A DNA stretch of 56,313 nt from an uncultured Pseudoxanthomonas sp. (lineage in GTDB: Bacteria; Pseudomonadota; Gammaproteobacteria; Xanthomonadales; Xanthomonadaceae), in assembly GCF_946886695.1 (NCBI RefSeq), contig NZ_CAMPJD010000025.1:1-56313 (forward strand). Reading direction: 5' to 3'. The notes below the pieces were generated by a model. That model was given only the letters and a program-made list of their open reading frames with translations, had not been told where the DNA came from and did no database searches. Below, piece by piece: positions 41,204-50,517 of the stretch. Numbering within the stretch: the stretch's first letter is position 1; each line of letters starts with the position of its first letter. The position numbers and the translations under genes are program-made.

Positions 41204-42706
41204 TCAGCCCCCCAGATTGATCCAGGTCGCCTTGATCTCCGTGTACTTGTCGAAGGCATGCAGCGACTTGTCGCGACCATTGCCGGACTGCTTGTAGCCA
41301 CCGAACGGTGCGGTCATGTCGCCGCCGTCCCAGTAGTTCACCCACACGCTGCCCGCGCGCAGCTTGCGGGCGACGCGGTGGGCACGGCTGATGTCGCGCG
41401 TCCACACGCCGGCCGCCAACCCGTACTCGCTGTCGTTGGCCATCCGCAGCGCTTCTTCCTCGCTGTCGAAGGCGATCACCGACAGCACCGGTCCGAAGAT
41501 CTCCTCGCGGCTGATCGTGTGCTCGTGCGCCACGTCATCGAAGACGGTCGGCTCGATGTAGCACCCGCCGCTCACCACCTCGGCGCGCTGACCGCCCAGC
41601 GCCAGCTTTGCGCCTTCGGCCTTGCCCTTGGCGATGTAGTCAAGCACGCGCCGGGTCTGCCCTTCGTCGACCATCGCGCCCATCGGCGCGCCGGGGTCCA
41701 GCGGATGGCGCGGACGCATGGCCTTGCCGGCCTCGACCACGCGGGCGACGAACTCATCCTTGATCGACCGCTCCACCAGCAGGCGCGAGGCCGCGGTGCA
41801 GACTTCGCCCTGGTTGTAGAAGATGCCGCCCGCCGCCGCCTTCGCGGCCACGTCGAGGTCGTGCGCGTCGGCGAACACGATGTTCGGGCTCTTGCCGCCG
41901 CACTCCATGTACGCGCGCTTCATGTTGGACAGGCCCGCGCACTGCAGCAGGCGCTTGCCGACCGCGGTGGAGCCGGTGAACACCAGTCCGTCCACGTCCA
42001 TGTGCAGCGCCAGCGGTTCGCCTGCGGTCTTGCCGAAGCCGGGGACCACATTGAGCACGCCGGCCGGGATACCCGCTTCGACGGCAAGTTCGGCCAGCCG
42101 GATTGCGGTCAGCGGTGACTTCTCCGACGGCTTCAGCACGATGGAGTTGCCCATCGCCAGCGCCGGGGCAAGCTTCCACGACGCCATCAGCAGCGGGAAA
42201 TTCCACGGCACGATCGCGCCGATGACACCCAGCGGCTCGCGCGTCACCAGGCCCAGCTCATCCTGCCCGGTGGCGGCGACTTCCCCGTATACCTTGTCCA
42301 GCGCCTCGGCGGTCCAGCCCATGCAACGGATGGTCGCCGCGATGTCGACGCTGCGCGCATCGCCCACCGGCTTGCCCATGTCCAGCGACTCCAGCAGCGC
42401 CAGTTCGTCGGCATGCTGTTCGATCAGTTGGGTGAGCTTGAGCAGCACCTTCTTGCGATGCGTCGGTCGCGCGTTGGACCACGCGCCTGCATCGAAGCTG
42501 CGTCGCGCAGCGGCGACCGCGCGGTTGATATCCTCTTCCTGCCCATCGGCGACCCGGCCCAGAACGCGTCCATCGATCGGGCTGATGCAGTCGAAGGTCT
42601 TGCCCGAGGCAGCATCGACGTACTTGCCGTCGATGAAGGCCTGGGTGCGGATCGACAAGCCGGCGGCCATCGCTTGCCAGTCCTGTTGCGTGCGGGGGTT
42701 GCTCAT
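41204..42706 (-). CDS. puuC: Gamma-glutamyl-gamma-aminobutyraldehyde dehydrogenase PuuC-type
   Basis: 500 residues, aldehyde dehydrogenase superfamily: PWNFP (167-171), K192/E195 in LKPSEK, E268 in YMECGGKSP and nucleophile C303 in NQGEVCTAASR. Length and motifs agree with PuuC/AldH. It oxidises gamma-glutamyl-gamma-aminobutyraldehyde (and 4-aminobutanal from the SpuC route) to the acid with NAD(P)+. It lies between puuR and the symporter gene, all on the minus strand, probably as one operon under puuR control. Confidence 0.9.
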   Translation of the reverse strand: MSNPRTQQDWQAMAAGLSIRTQAFIDGKYVDAASGKTFDCISPIDGRVLGRVADGQEEDINRAVAAARRSFDAGAWSNARPTHRKKVLLKLTQLIEQHADELALLESLDMGKPVGDARSVDIAATIRCMGWTAEALDKVYGEVAATGQDELGLVTREPLGVIGAIVPWNFPLLMASWKLAPALAMGNSIVLKPSEKSPLTAIRLAELAVEAGIPAGVLNVVPGFGKTAGEPLALHMDVDGLVFTGSTAVGKRLLQCAGLSNMKRAYMECGGKSPNIVFADAHDLDVAAKAAAGGIFYNQGEVCTAASRLLVERSIKDEFVARVVEAGKAMRPRHPLDPGAPMGAMVDEGQTRRVLDYIAKGKAEGAKLALGGQRAEVVSGGCYIEPTVFDDVAHEHTISREEIFGPVLSVIAFDSEEEALRMANDSEYGLAAGVWTRDISRAHRVARKLRAGSVWVNYWDGGDMTAPFGGYKQSGNGRDKSLHAFDKYTEIKATWINLGG

Positions 42707-42722
42707 GGAAGCTCCTGGCTGT

Positions 42723-42853
42723 GTTCCCTTCTCCCACCGGGAGAAGGTGGCGCGAAGCGCCGGATGAGGGTTCGGCGGAGTCCACGATGCCGATAACTCA
42801 CTGGCTTCGCCGGACCCTCACCCCAACCCCTCTCCCGACGGGAGAGGGGCTCG
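42723..42853. repeat. GGGAGAGG-ended element between puuR and puuC
   Basis: CCCTTCTCCC-ACC-GGGAGAAGG, then TGGCGCGAAGCGCCGGATGAGGG (in part), a variable middle, GACCCTCACCCCAACCCCTC and TCTCCC-GAC-GGGAGAGGGG. It has the same block order as the insert in mfd at 14318, with AGGTGGCGCGAAGCGC identical. It occupies nearly all of the 153-base gap. Confidence 0.9.
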
Positions 42854-42859
42854 AATCAT

Positions 42860-43408
42860 CTAGAACGTTGCCGGTGTATTGGCGCTGACAATCACGGCAT
42901 CGGTGTCGCCGACGTTGCGGAAGCGGTGCGGCGTGCGACTCTCGAAGTAATAGCCCTCGCCGGCTTTCAGCACACGGACCTGCTCGCCGACCGTGACCTC
43001 CACTTCGCCGGCGATCACCACGCCGCCCTCCTCGCCGTCGTGCGCCAGCATGCTGTCGCCGGTGTCGCTGCCAGGCGGCATCACTTCGCGCAGGATGCAC
43101 ATCTGGCGCTGCGGACGGTGCTGGCCGACGAGGAAGTAGTGGATGCCGTTGCTGCCGACATCCGGCAAGTCTCCCGCCACATAGAACGGGCTATCGGGCA
43201 GCCCCTTCTCCAGGTCCAGGGTGAAGAAGTCGGCCAGCGAGATCGGAATGCCGTCCAGCACCTTCTTCAGCGAGCTGACCGAGGGACTGACCTTGTTCTG
43301 TTCGATCAGCGAGATGGTGCTGTTGGTGACGCCCACGCGCTTGGCCAGCTCGCGCTGGCTGAGGCCTTTGGATTTGCGGACGAGTTGCAGGCGTGCGCCG
43401 ATGTCCAT
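42860..43408 (-). CDS. puuR: PuuR-like transcriptional regulator (HTH plus cupin)
   Basis: 182 residues. The N-terminal Xre helix-turn-helix (about 5-60: GLSQRELAKRVGVTNSTISL) is followed by a C-terminal cupin (about 110-180: EEGGVVIAGEVEVTVGE, PHRFRNVGDTDAV). This is the PuuR architecture; in E. coli it represses the puu genes until putrescine accumulates. The neighbouring pathway genes support the name. The start MDIGARLQLVRKSKG at 43408 follows a region with two candidate operators. It probably represses the divergent transaminase gene and itself. Confidence 0.9.
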   Translation of the reverse strand: MDIGARLQLVRKSKGLSQRELAKRVGVTNSTISLIEQNKVSPSVSSLKKVLDGIPISLADFFTLDLEKGLPDSPFYVAGDLPDVGSNGIHYFLVGQHRPQRQMCILREVMPPGSDTGDSMLAHDGEEGGVVIAGEVEVTVGEQVRVLKAGEGYYFESRTPHRFRNVGDTDAVIVSANTPATF

Positions 43409-43435
43409 CACCACCCTGTCAGGAAAGCGGAAAGT

Positions 43436-43455
43436 GTTGCGGGATACTTTACACC
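43436..43455 (-). promoter_or_regulatory. Candidate PuuR operator upstream of puuR
   Basis: The minus strand reads GGTGTAAAGTATCCCGCAAC, about 28-47 bases before the puuR ATG. TGTAAAGT followed a few bases later by CAAC also occurs at 43582-43600. The position overlapping or near the puuR promoter would suit autorepression. This is inference from two related sequences in one gap. Confidence 0.4.
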
Positions 43456-43492
43456 CCTGGGCAACCCTGTTGGAGAGCCCCGGACCCGCATT

Positions 43493-43557
43493 TGTAGGAG
43501 GGGCTTCAGCCCCGACGCCTTTCGAGCACAAGCGTCGGGGCTGAAGCCCCTCCTACA
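43493..43557. repeat. REPIN-like perfect inverted pair in the puuR/bauA divergent region
   Basis: TGTAGGAGGGGCTTCAGCCC at 43493 (unit to 43517) and its exact inverse (43533-43557) are separated by 15 bases. Unlike the other pairs it lies between two 5' ends, so it separates the puuR and transaminase promoters rather than marking a 3' end. A 65-base stem-loop of this kind could insulate the two control regions. Confidence 0.9.
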
Positions 43558-43581
43558 AGGACAGGTCTATGCCTATCGTCG

Positions 43582-43600
43582 GTTGTAAAGTTTTTTCAAC
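43582..43600 (+). promoter_or_regulatory. Candidate PuuR operator upstream of the transaminase gene
   Basis: GTTGTAAAGTTTTTTCAAC is an AT-rich imperfect inverted repeat (GTTG...CAAC) ending 44 bases before ATG 43645. It shares TGTAAAGT with the site upstream of puuR and GTTGTAAA with the puuD control region. CTAAGC, 4 bases after it, could be part of a -10 element. Confidence 0.42.
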
Positions 43601-43644
43601 GCGCTAAGCTTCGCCCATCCGCCCCGAACCCTCTTGGAGCCGCG

Positions 43645-45015
43645 ATGAGCGCCGACGACACCTCCGCCGCCCTGGCTGACCACTACGCCCGCCAGAACCT
43701 GGAAGCGCCCGGTTCGCTGGACCACTTCTGGATGCCGTTCACCGCCAACAAGCAGTTCAAGGCCAAGCCACGCCTGCTCGCCAGCGCCTCCGGCATGTAC
43801 TACAAGGACGTCGACGGCAACGAGGTGCTCGATGCCACGGCGGGCCTCTGGTGCTGCAACGCGGGTCACGCGCGTCCGCGCATCGTGGAAGCGGTGAAGC
43901 AGCAGATCGGCACGCTCGACTTTGCGCCCAATTTCTCGATGAGCTCGCCGCTGCCGTTCAAGCTGGCCGAGCGCCTGGCCGCACTGGCGCCGGGCGACCT
44001 CAACAAGGTGTTCTTCAGCAACTCCGGGTCGGAAGCGGTGGACAGCGCGCTGAAGATCGCCCTGGCCTACCACCGGGTGCGCGGCGAAGGCCAGCGCACG
44101 CGTTTCATCGGTCGCGAGAAGGGCTACCACGGTGTCGGTTTCGGCGGCATGTCGGTGGGCGGCCTGCCGAACAACCGCAAGTGGTTCGGCCCCGGCCTGC
44201 CCGCGGTCTCGCACATCCGCCACACGCTGGATGTGTCGCGCAATGCGTTCTCGAAGGGCTTGCCGCCGCATGGCATCGAACTGGCCGAAGACCTGGAGCG
44301 GCAGATCGCGCTGTACGACGCTTCCACGATCGCGGCCGTCATCGTCGAGCCGATCTCCGGTTCCGCCGGCGTTGTGATCCCGCCGCAGGGCTACCTGCAG
44401 CGGCTGCGCGAGATCTGCGACAAGCACGGCATCCTGCTGATCTTCGACGAAGTGATCACCGGCTTCGGCCGCGTGGGCAATGCCTTCGGCGCACAACGCT
44501 TCGGCGTCACGCCGGACATGATCACCGCCGCCAAGGGCATCACCAACGGTTGCGTGCCGATGGGTGCGACCTTCGTGTCGGACCGCATGTTCAACTCCTT
44601 CATGAGCGGGCCGGACCATGCCATCGACATGTTCCATGGCTACACCTATTCCGGCCATCCGCTGGCCTGCGCCGCCGCGCTGGCCACACTGGATACCTAC
44701 GAAGAGGAAAACCTGTTCGACAAGGCACTCACCCTGGGCGACTACTGGCAGGACGCGCTGCATTCGCTGAAGGGATTGCCGAACGTGATCGACATCCGCA
44801 ACATCGGCCTGGTCGGCGCCATCGAACTGGCCCCGCGAGCAGGCGCACCCGGCACCCGGGCCTACGACGTGTTCGCGCGCGCCTTCCACGAAGGCCACCT
44901 GTTGACCCGCGTGACTGGCGACGTCATCGCCCTGTCGCCGCCGCTGATCGTGGAGAAGCACCACATCGACCGGATCGTGAATGTCTTGGCGGACACCATA
45001 CGGGCAACCGCGTAA
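43645..45015 (+). CDS. Omega-amino acid:pyruvate aminotransferase (BauA/AptA-like)
   Basis: 456 residues, class III PLP aminotransferase. SGSEAVDSALKIAL binds the cofactor phosphate, D268 is in IFDEVITGFGRVG, and the PLP lysine is K297 in ITAAKGITNGCVPMGA. LDHFWMPFTANKQFK at the N-terminus is typical of beta-alanine:pyruvate transaminases. It probably converts beta-alanine or GABA plus pyruvate to the semialdehyde plus alanine. Alanine dehydrogenase and malonate-semialdehyde dehydrogenase follow in the same direction, which fits beta-alanine use. GABA as a second substrate would complete the Puu pathway here, since no separate puuE is present. Confidence 0.88.
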   Translation: MSADDTSAALADHYARQNLEAPGSLDHFWMPFTANKQFKAKPRLLASASGMYYKDVDGNEVLDATAGLWCCNAGHARPRIVEAVKQQIGTLDFAPNFSMSSPLPFKLAERLAALAPGDLNKVFFSNSGSEAVDSALKIALAYHRVRGEGQRTRFIGREKGYHGVGFGGMSVGGLPNNRKWFGPGLPAVSHIRHTLDVSRNAFSKGLPPHGIELAEDLERQIALYDASTIAAVIVEPISGSAGVVIPPQGYLQRLREICDKHGILLIFDEVITGFGRVGNAFGAQRFGVTPDMITAAKGITNGCVPMGATFVSDRMFNSFMSGPDHAIDMFHGYTYSGHPLACAAALATLDTYEEENLFDKALTLGDYWQDALHSLKGLPNVIDIRNIGLVGAIELAPRAGAPGTRAYDVFARAFHEGHLLTRVTGDVIALSPPLIVEKHHIDRIVNVLADTIRATA

Positions 45016-45080
45016 AATTACGGACCAATGGCACCAGCGCTCCCCACGCGCGAAGCCCCTTCCCGCTACTGGAGAGCAAC

Positions 45081-46196
45081 ATGCTGATTGGCGTCCCCAA
45101 GGAAATAAAGAACCACGAATACCGCATCGGCCTTACCCCGGCCGGCGCACGCGAGCTGGTCTCGAATGGCCACCAGGTCATCGTCCAGCGCGACGGTGGC
45201 AAGGCCATCGGCCTGACCGACGAGCAGTACGTCAAGGCCGGTGCCGAGATCGTCGACACGGCGGCGGAGATCTTTGCCCGCGCCGACATGATCATCAAGG
45301 TCAAGGAGCCGCAGCCGAACGAGTGCGCGATGCTGCGCCCCGGCCAGGTGCTCTACACCTACCTGCACCTCGCGCCCGATCCCGAGCAGACCAAGGCGCT
45401 GGTCGCCTCCGGCGCCACCTGCATCGCCTATGAAACCGTCACCGACCGCAAGGGCGGCCTGCCGCTGCTCGCGCCGATGTCGGAAGTGGCCGGTCGCATG
45501 TCGATCCAGGCCGGCGCGCATGCGCTGGAAAAGGCGCAGGGCGGGTCCGGCGTGCTGCTCGGCGGCGTGCCGGGCGTGAAGCCGGCGGAAGTGCTGGTGA
45601 TCGGCGGCGGCGTGGTCGGCATCAACGCCGCGCGCATGGCGATGGGCATGAACGCGCACGTCACCATCCTCGACCGCTCGCTCGACCGTCTGAAGTACCT
45701 GGACGAGCTGTACGGCCATCAGCTGACCACGATCTATTCCACCCGCGATGCCATCGAGGAACGCCTGCCCGACACCGACCTGGTGATCGGCGCGGTGCTG
45801 ATCCCCGGCGCGGCCGCGCCCAAGCTCGTCTCGCGCGACCAGCTGAAGCTGATGCGTCCCGGCTCGGTGCTGGTGGACGTGGCGATCGACCAGGGCGGCT
45901 GCTTCGAGACCTCGAAGGCCACTACCCACCAGAACCCGACGTACGAAGTGGACGGCATCATCCACTACTGCGTAGCCAACATGCCCGGCGGCGTCGCCCG
46001 CACGTCCACCTTCGCCCTGACCAACGCCACCCTGCCCTTCGCCGTGCAGCTGGCCAACAAGGGTGCGAAGCAGGCCATGCTGGACGACGAGCACCTGCTC
46101 AACGGCCTGAACGTGCACGCCGGCAAGATCACCTACAAGGCGGTCGCCGACGACTTGGGCTACGCGTACGTGCCGGCGCGCGAAGCACTCGCCTGA
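45081..46196 (+). CDS. ald: Alanine dehydrogenase
   Basis: 371 residues, the family length. [20 protein letters not shown] is the conserved N-terminus, IIKVKEPQ and [10 protein letters not shown] carry the substrate-site Lys and catalytic His, and [17 protein letters not shown] is the NAD-binding Rossmann motif. It deaminates L-alanine to pyruvate and ammonia with NAD+. It lies 65 bases after the transaminase with a GGAGAG ribosome site and would regenerate the pyruvate used by both transaminases in this island. Confidence 0.95.
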   Translation: MLIGVPKEIKNHEYRIGLTPAGARELVSNGHQVIVQRDGGKAIGLTDEQYVKAGAEIVDTAAEIFARADMIIKVKEPQPNECAMLRPGQVLYTYLHLAPDPEQTKALVASGATCIAYETVTDRKGGLPLLAPMSEVAGRMSIQAGAHALEKAQGGSGVLLGGVPGVKPAEVLVIGGGVVGINAARMAMGMNAHVTILDRSLDRLKYLDELYGHQLTTIYSTRDAIEERLPDTDLVIGAVLIPGAAAPKLVSRDQLKLMRPGSVLVDVAIDQGGCFETSKATTHQNPTYEVDGIIHYCVANMPGGVARTSTFALTNATLPFAVQLANKGAKQAMLDDEHLLNGLNVHAGKITYKAVADDLGYAYVPAREALA

Positions 46197-46203
46197 CCCT
46201 GCT

Positions 46204-46394
46204 GTTCCCTTCTCCCCGCTTGCGGGGAGAAGGTGCCGAAGGCGGATGAGGGGCACGGCGGAGCCACCGCACTCCACGTGGCAACCAGAACTCGAACGCC
46301 CGGACACTCGATACATCGCATCGCACTCTCCACACGGGCGCCGTCGCCCCTCACCCGCCCTCCGGGCACCCTCTCCCCGCACGCGGGGCGAGGG
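46204..46394. repeat. GGGAGAGG-ended element between ald and mmsA
   Basis: CCCTTCTCCCCGC-TTGC-GGGGAGAAGG and TGCCGAAGGCGGATGAGGGG at one end, with the inverted CCCCTCACCCGCCCTCCGGGC and CCCTCTCCCCGCACGCGGGG at the other. This is the longest copy here (about 190 bases) because of a longer unrelated middle. It belongs to the same subfamily as the copy at 41052. Confidence 0.85.
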
Positions 46395-46414
46395 ATTCCA
46401 CCAGGTAGTCCGCC

Positions 46415-47905
<1,491 letters not shown>

Positions 47906-47937
47906 AGTCGGGGCCGGTCCCAACACGGTACTGGCCC

Positions 47938-49149
47938 ATGTTGCTACGTCGCCTCACCCTGTCGCTGTCCTGCCTCGGCGCCGTCCTGGCTGCCTCGGCT
48001 GCGGAACCCATCGCGCAGGTGCGCGTCGCCTTCGACCGCAACGGCGTGGTCAGTACGCGCGCGGAAGGCATGGCGGACCTCGCCACCGGCCGCAAGGTCA
48101 CCGCCGACGATCCCGTGCGCGTCGCCTCGATCTCCAAGCTGGTGACGTCGATCGGCGTGATGCGGCTGGTCGAAGCCGGCCAGCTCGATCTCGACGCCGA
48201 CGTCTCGACGTACCTGGGCTGGCCCCTGCGCCATCCACGGCACCCGGACACGCCGATCACGCTGCGCCTGCTGCTGTCGCACCGCTCCAGCCTGACCGAT
48301 GCCGCCGGCTACTACGCCACGCCGCTGGGGCAACCGCTGAAGACGATCCTCGACGACCCGAAGGCCTGGGACGATGCGCACGCACCCGGCACGCACTTCC
48401 GCTACACCAACCTCAATTTCCCGCTGGTGGCGATGGCGATGGAGAACGTCACCGGCGAACGCTTCGACCTGCTGATGCGCCGGCTGGTGCTGGAGCCGCT
48501 GAAGCTGGATGCCTGCTTCAACTGGGCCGCCTGCGACGACGCCACCGCCATGCACGCGGTGGTCCTGTACCGCGACCGACAGGTGGTCCGCGACGACAAC
48601 CGCGCAGGGAAGCCGGCCTGCGCCGTCGTCACCGCCGAAGGCGCCGACTGTGACCTCACGCGCTGGAAGCCCGGCGAGAACGGTGCGTTGTTCTCGCCGC
48701 AGGGCGGCCTGCGCATCTCGGCCAACGACCTGGCGAAGATCGGCCGCCTGTTGCTGAACCATGGGGAGATCGACGGTGTGCGCCTGCTCAGGCCCGCCAG
48801 CGTCGATGCCATGGTGGTGCCGCAGTGGACCTTCGACGGCGGCAACGGCGTGACGCACGAAGAAGACACCGGCGACGGACGGAACCAGGCGTTCTTCTGC
48901 CGCTACGGCCTCGCCGTCCAGACGCTGGCCACCCCAGTGGACGGCTGCGGCGACGATCCATTCGGCGACGAGGTTGCCCGCGTGGGTCATTCCGGCGACG
49001 CCTATGGCCTGCGGTCCGGACTGTGGTTGAACCTGCGCGCGGGCACCGGCGTGGTGTACTTCGCGACGGATGCCGGTGCTTCGCCGGCCGGCGCGCATTC
49101 CGCGTTCAGTCGCATCGAGGAAACGCTGGCGAGCGACCCATCCCCCTGA
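47938..49149 (+). CDS. Exported serine hydrolase, beta-lactamase/class C family
   Basis: 403 residues. The signal peptide MLLRRLTLSLSCLGAVLAASA ends before EPIAQV. The acyl-enzyme motif SISK (S-x-x-K) is followed by YTNLNFP (Y-x-N) and, near the C-terminus, RVGHSGDAYG as the HSG-type third box. The class C beta-lactamase/DD-peptidase/esterase superfamily includes many non-resistance esterases and peptidases; substrate and resistance cannot be inferred. ATG 47938 is chosen because it begins the signal peptide. It lies 32 bases after mmsA, perhaps by read-through only. Confidence 0.85.
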   Translation: MLLRRLTLSLSCLGAVLAASAAEPIAQVRVAFDRNGVVSTRAEGMADLATGRKVTADDPVRVASISKLVTSIGVMRLVEAGQLDLDADVSTYLGWPLRHPRHPDTPITLRLLLSHRSSLTDAAGYYATPLGQPLKTILDDPKAWDDAHAPGTHFRYTNLNFPLVAMAMENVTGERFDLLMRRLVLEPLKLDACFNWAACDDATAMHAVVLYRDRQVVRDDNRAGKPACAVVTAEGADCDLTRWKPGENGALFSPQGGLRISANDLAKIGRLLLNHGEIDGVRLLRPASVDAMVVPQWTFDGGNGVTHEEDTGDGRNQAFFCRYGLAVQTLATPVDGCGDDPFGDEVARVGHSGDAYGLRSGLWLNLRAGTGVVYFATDAGASPAGAHSAFSRIEETLASDPSP

Positions 49150-49253
49150 CGCCCGCTCCTCTCAAGAACTCCCTGGACCGGCCGATACTGCCTACATGTC
49201 GCCCCGCGTCGCATCCGCGCGCGGCCTACACGATCCACAGGGGGATCCTTGAA

Positions 49254-49622
49254 ATGACGTCACGTCCGACGGTTCTGCTTTGCGATGATTCGCGCGCACT
49301 GCGCATGCTGGCGGCGCGCCAGCTCGACGACTGCGGCTTCCATGTGGTGGGCGAAGCCGGCAACGGCCTTGAAGCCGTCAGCCAATACCTGGCACTGAAG
49401 CCCGACGTGGTGTTGATGGACCTGGTAATGCCCGAATGCGACGGCAAGCAGGCGTTGGGCCGGATCCTGGCGCAGGACCCGGGTGCGCGCGTGGTGATCC
49501 TCAGCTCGCTCGGCGCACAGAGCGACATCGAGGAATGTCTGAAGCTGGGCGCCAAGTCATACCTGCAGAAGCCCATCGATCCCGAAGTGATGGATCGCGT
49601 GCTGCACGAAGCGGTCGCCTGA
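49254..49622 (+). CDS. Single-domain CheY-like response regulator
   Basis: 122 residues, a receiver only: acidic pair in LLCDDSRALR, phospho-acceptor Asp in VLMDLVMPECDG, and the conserved Lys in YLQKPIDP. PxIxP-like features of the CheY/PilG sort suggest control of a motility or output protein through phosphorylation. AGGGGGATCC precedes ATG 49254. It is followed after 43 bases by the CheX-like gene, which may be its phosphatase or target. Confidence 0.9.
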   Translation: MTSRPTVLLCDDSRALRMLAARQLDDCGFHVVGEAGNGLEAVSQYLALKPDVVLMDLVMPECDGKQALGRILAQDPGARVVILSSLGAQSDIEECLKLGAKSYLQKPIDPEVMDRVLHEAVA

Positions 49623-49665
49623 CCGCCACGCACGTCCTTCCTTCACCTCCGCACGAGACGACACC

Positions 49666-50511
49666 ATGGCAGCGAAATTCCTGGGCCAGTTCCTGCTGGA
49701 ACGCGGCACCATCACCTCCGCACAACTCCTCGCCGCGCTCGATGCGCAGCGTGCGTCCAATCCCCTGCTCGGCGAGCTTGCCGTCCACCATCGCATGCTG
49801 GATGCCGCGCAGGCCCGCCGCATCAACGAGCGCCAGCGCGCCGAAGACCGTCGCTTCGGCGACATCGCGCTGGAAATGGGGCTGCTGGATGCCGGGCAGC
49901 TCGATGTGCTGCTGACCGCGCAGAAGAAGGGCCGCAAGCTGTTCGGCCAGATCCTGGTCGAACAGGGCGCGGTGAGCGCGGAAATGCTCGACGCAGAACT
50001 GGTCGCACATCGTCGCGACCTCGACGAGGCCAACCATGCGCTGGCGCTGGGCATTGCGGGCCACACGCTGGCCAACATGGCCACCAGCACCATCCGGGTC
50101 TGCAATCGCCTGTTCCCGCGCCTGGCCGGCAGCCAGTGCCAGGCATCGGGCATCGCGGACGATGCCGCGCTGGAGGCCTGTGACGTCACCGCGCACGTGC
50201 GCATCGACGCCGGCTCCGAATCCCTGCTCGTGGGCGTGGGCTGCAGTCGCGCAACCGCCCGGGCCATGGCCTGCTCGCTGCTGTCGATCCCGCCGGAGGA
50301 ATGCGACGAAGAACTCGCCATCGATGCACTCGGCGAACTGGTCAACGTGCTGATGGGCTACGTGGTCCGCGACACCCTCGCCGAGGACGCCAGCTACCGC
50401 GCACACCCCCCGAGCACGGCGCTCTCCGCCGCCGACCTGGCCTCCAGCCGGAGCACGCTGGCCATGTCGATGGCGTCCCAGCGCGGCGACTTCGTCCTCA
50501 TCGTAGGTTGA
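49666..50511 (+). CDS. CheX-like protein with four 29-residue N-terminal repeats
   Basis: 281 residues. Residues 5-107 contain four units spaced exactly 29 residues apart (beginning at 5, 34, 63 and 92), each following the pattern LG-x-x-L-x-x-x-G-x-(I/L/V)-(T/D/S)-x-x-Q. Examples are FLGQFLLERGTITSAQ and RFGDIALEMGLLDAGQ. This resembles the N-terminal domain of type II/IV secretion ATPases (GSPII_E_N/MshEN). The C-terminal half resembles CheX/CheC phosphatases, with E224-x-x-N227 in GELVNVLMGY. The adjacent CheY-like receiver makes a dephosphorylation partnership likely. Repeats of this sort bind c-di-GMP in MshEN, but the key residues are not clearly kept here. Confidence 0.75.
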   Translation: MAAKFLGQFLLERGTITSAQLLAALDAQRASNPLLGELAVHHRMLDAAQARRINERQRAEDRRFGDIALEMGLLDAGQLDVLLTAQKKGRKLFGQILVEQGAVSAEMLDAELVAHRRDLDEANHALALGIAGHTLANMATSTIRVCNRLFPRLAGSQCQASGIADDAALEACDVTAHVRIDAGSESLLVGVGCSRATARAMACSLLSIPPEECDEELAIDALGELVNVLMGYVVRDTLAEDASYRAHPPSTALSAADLASSRSTLAMSMASQRGDFVLIVG

Positions 50512-50517
50512 GGCCGC

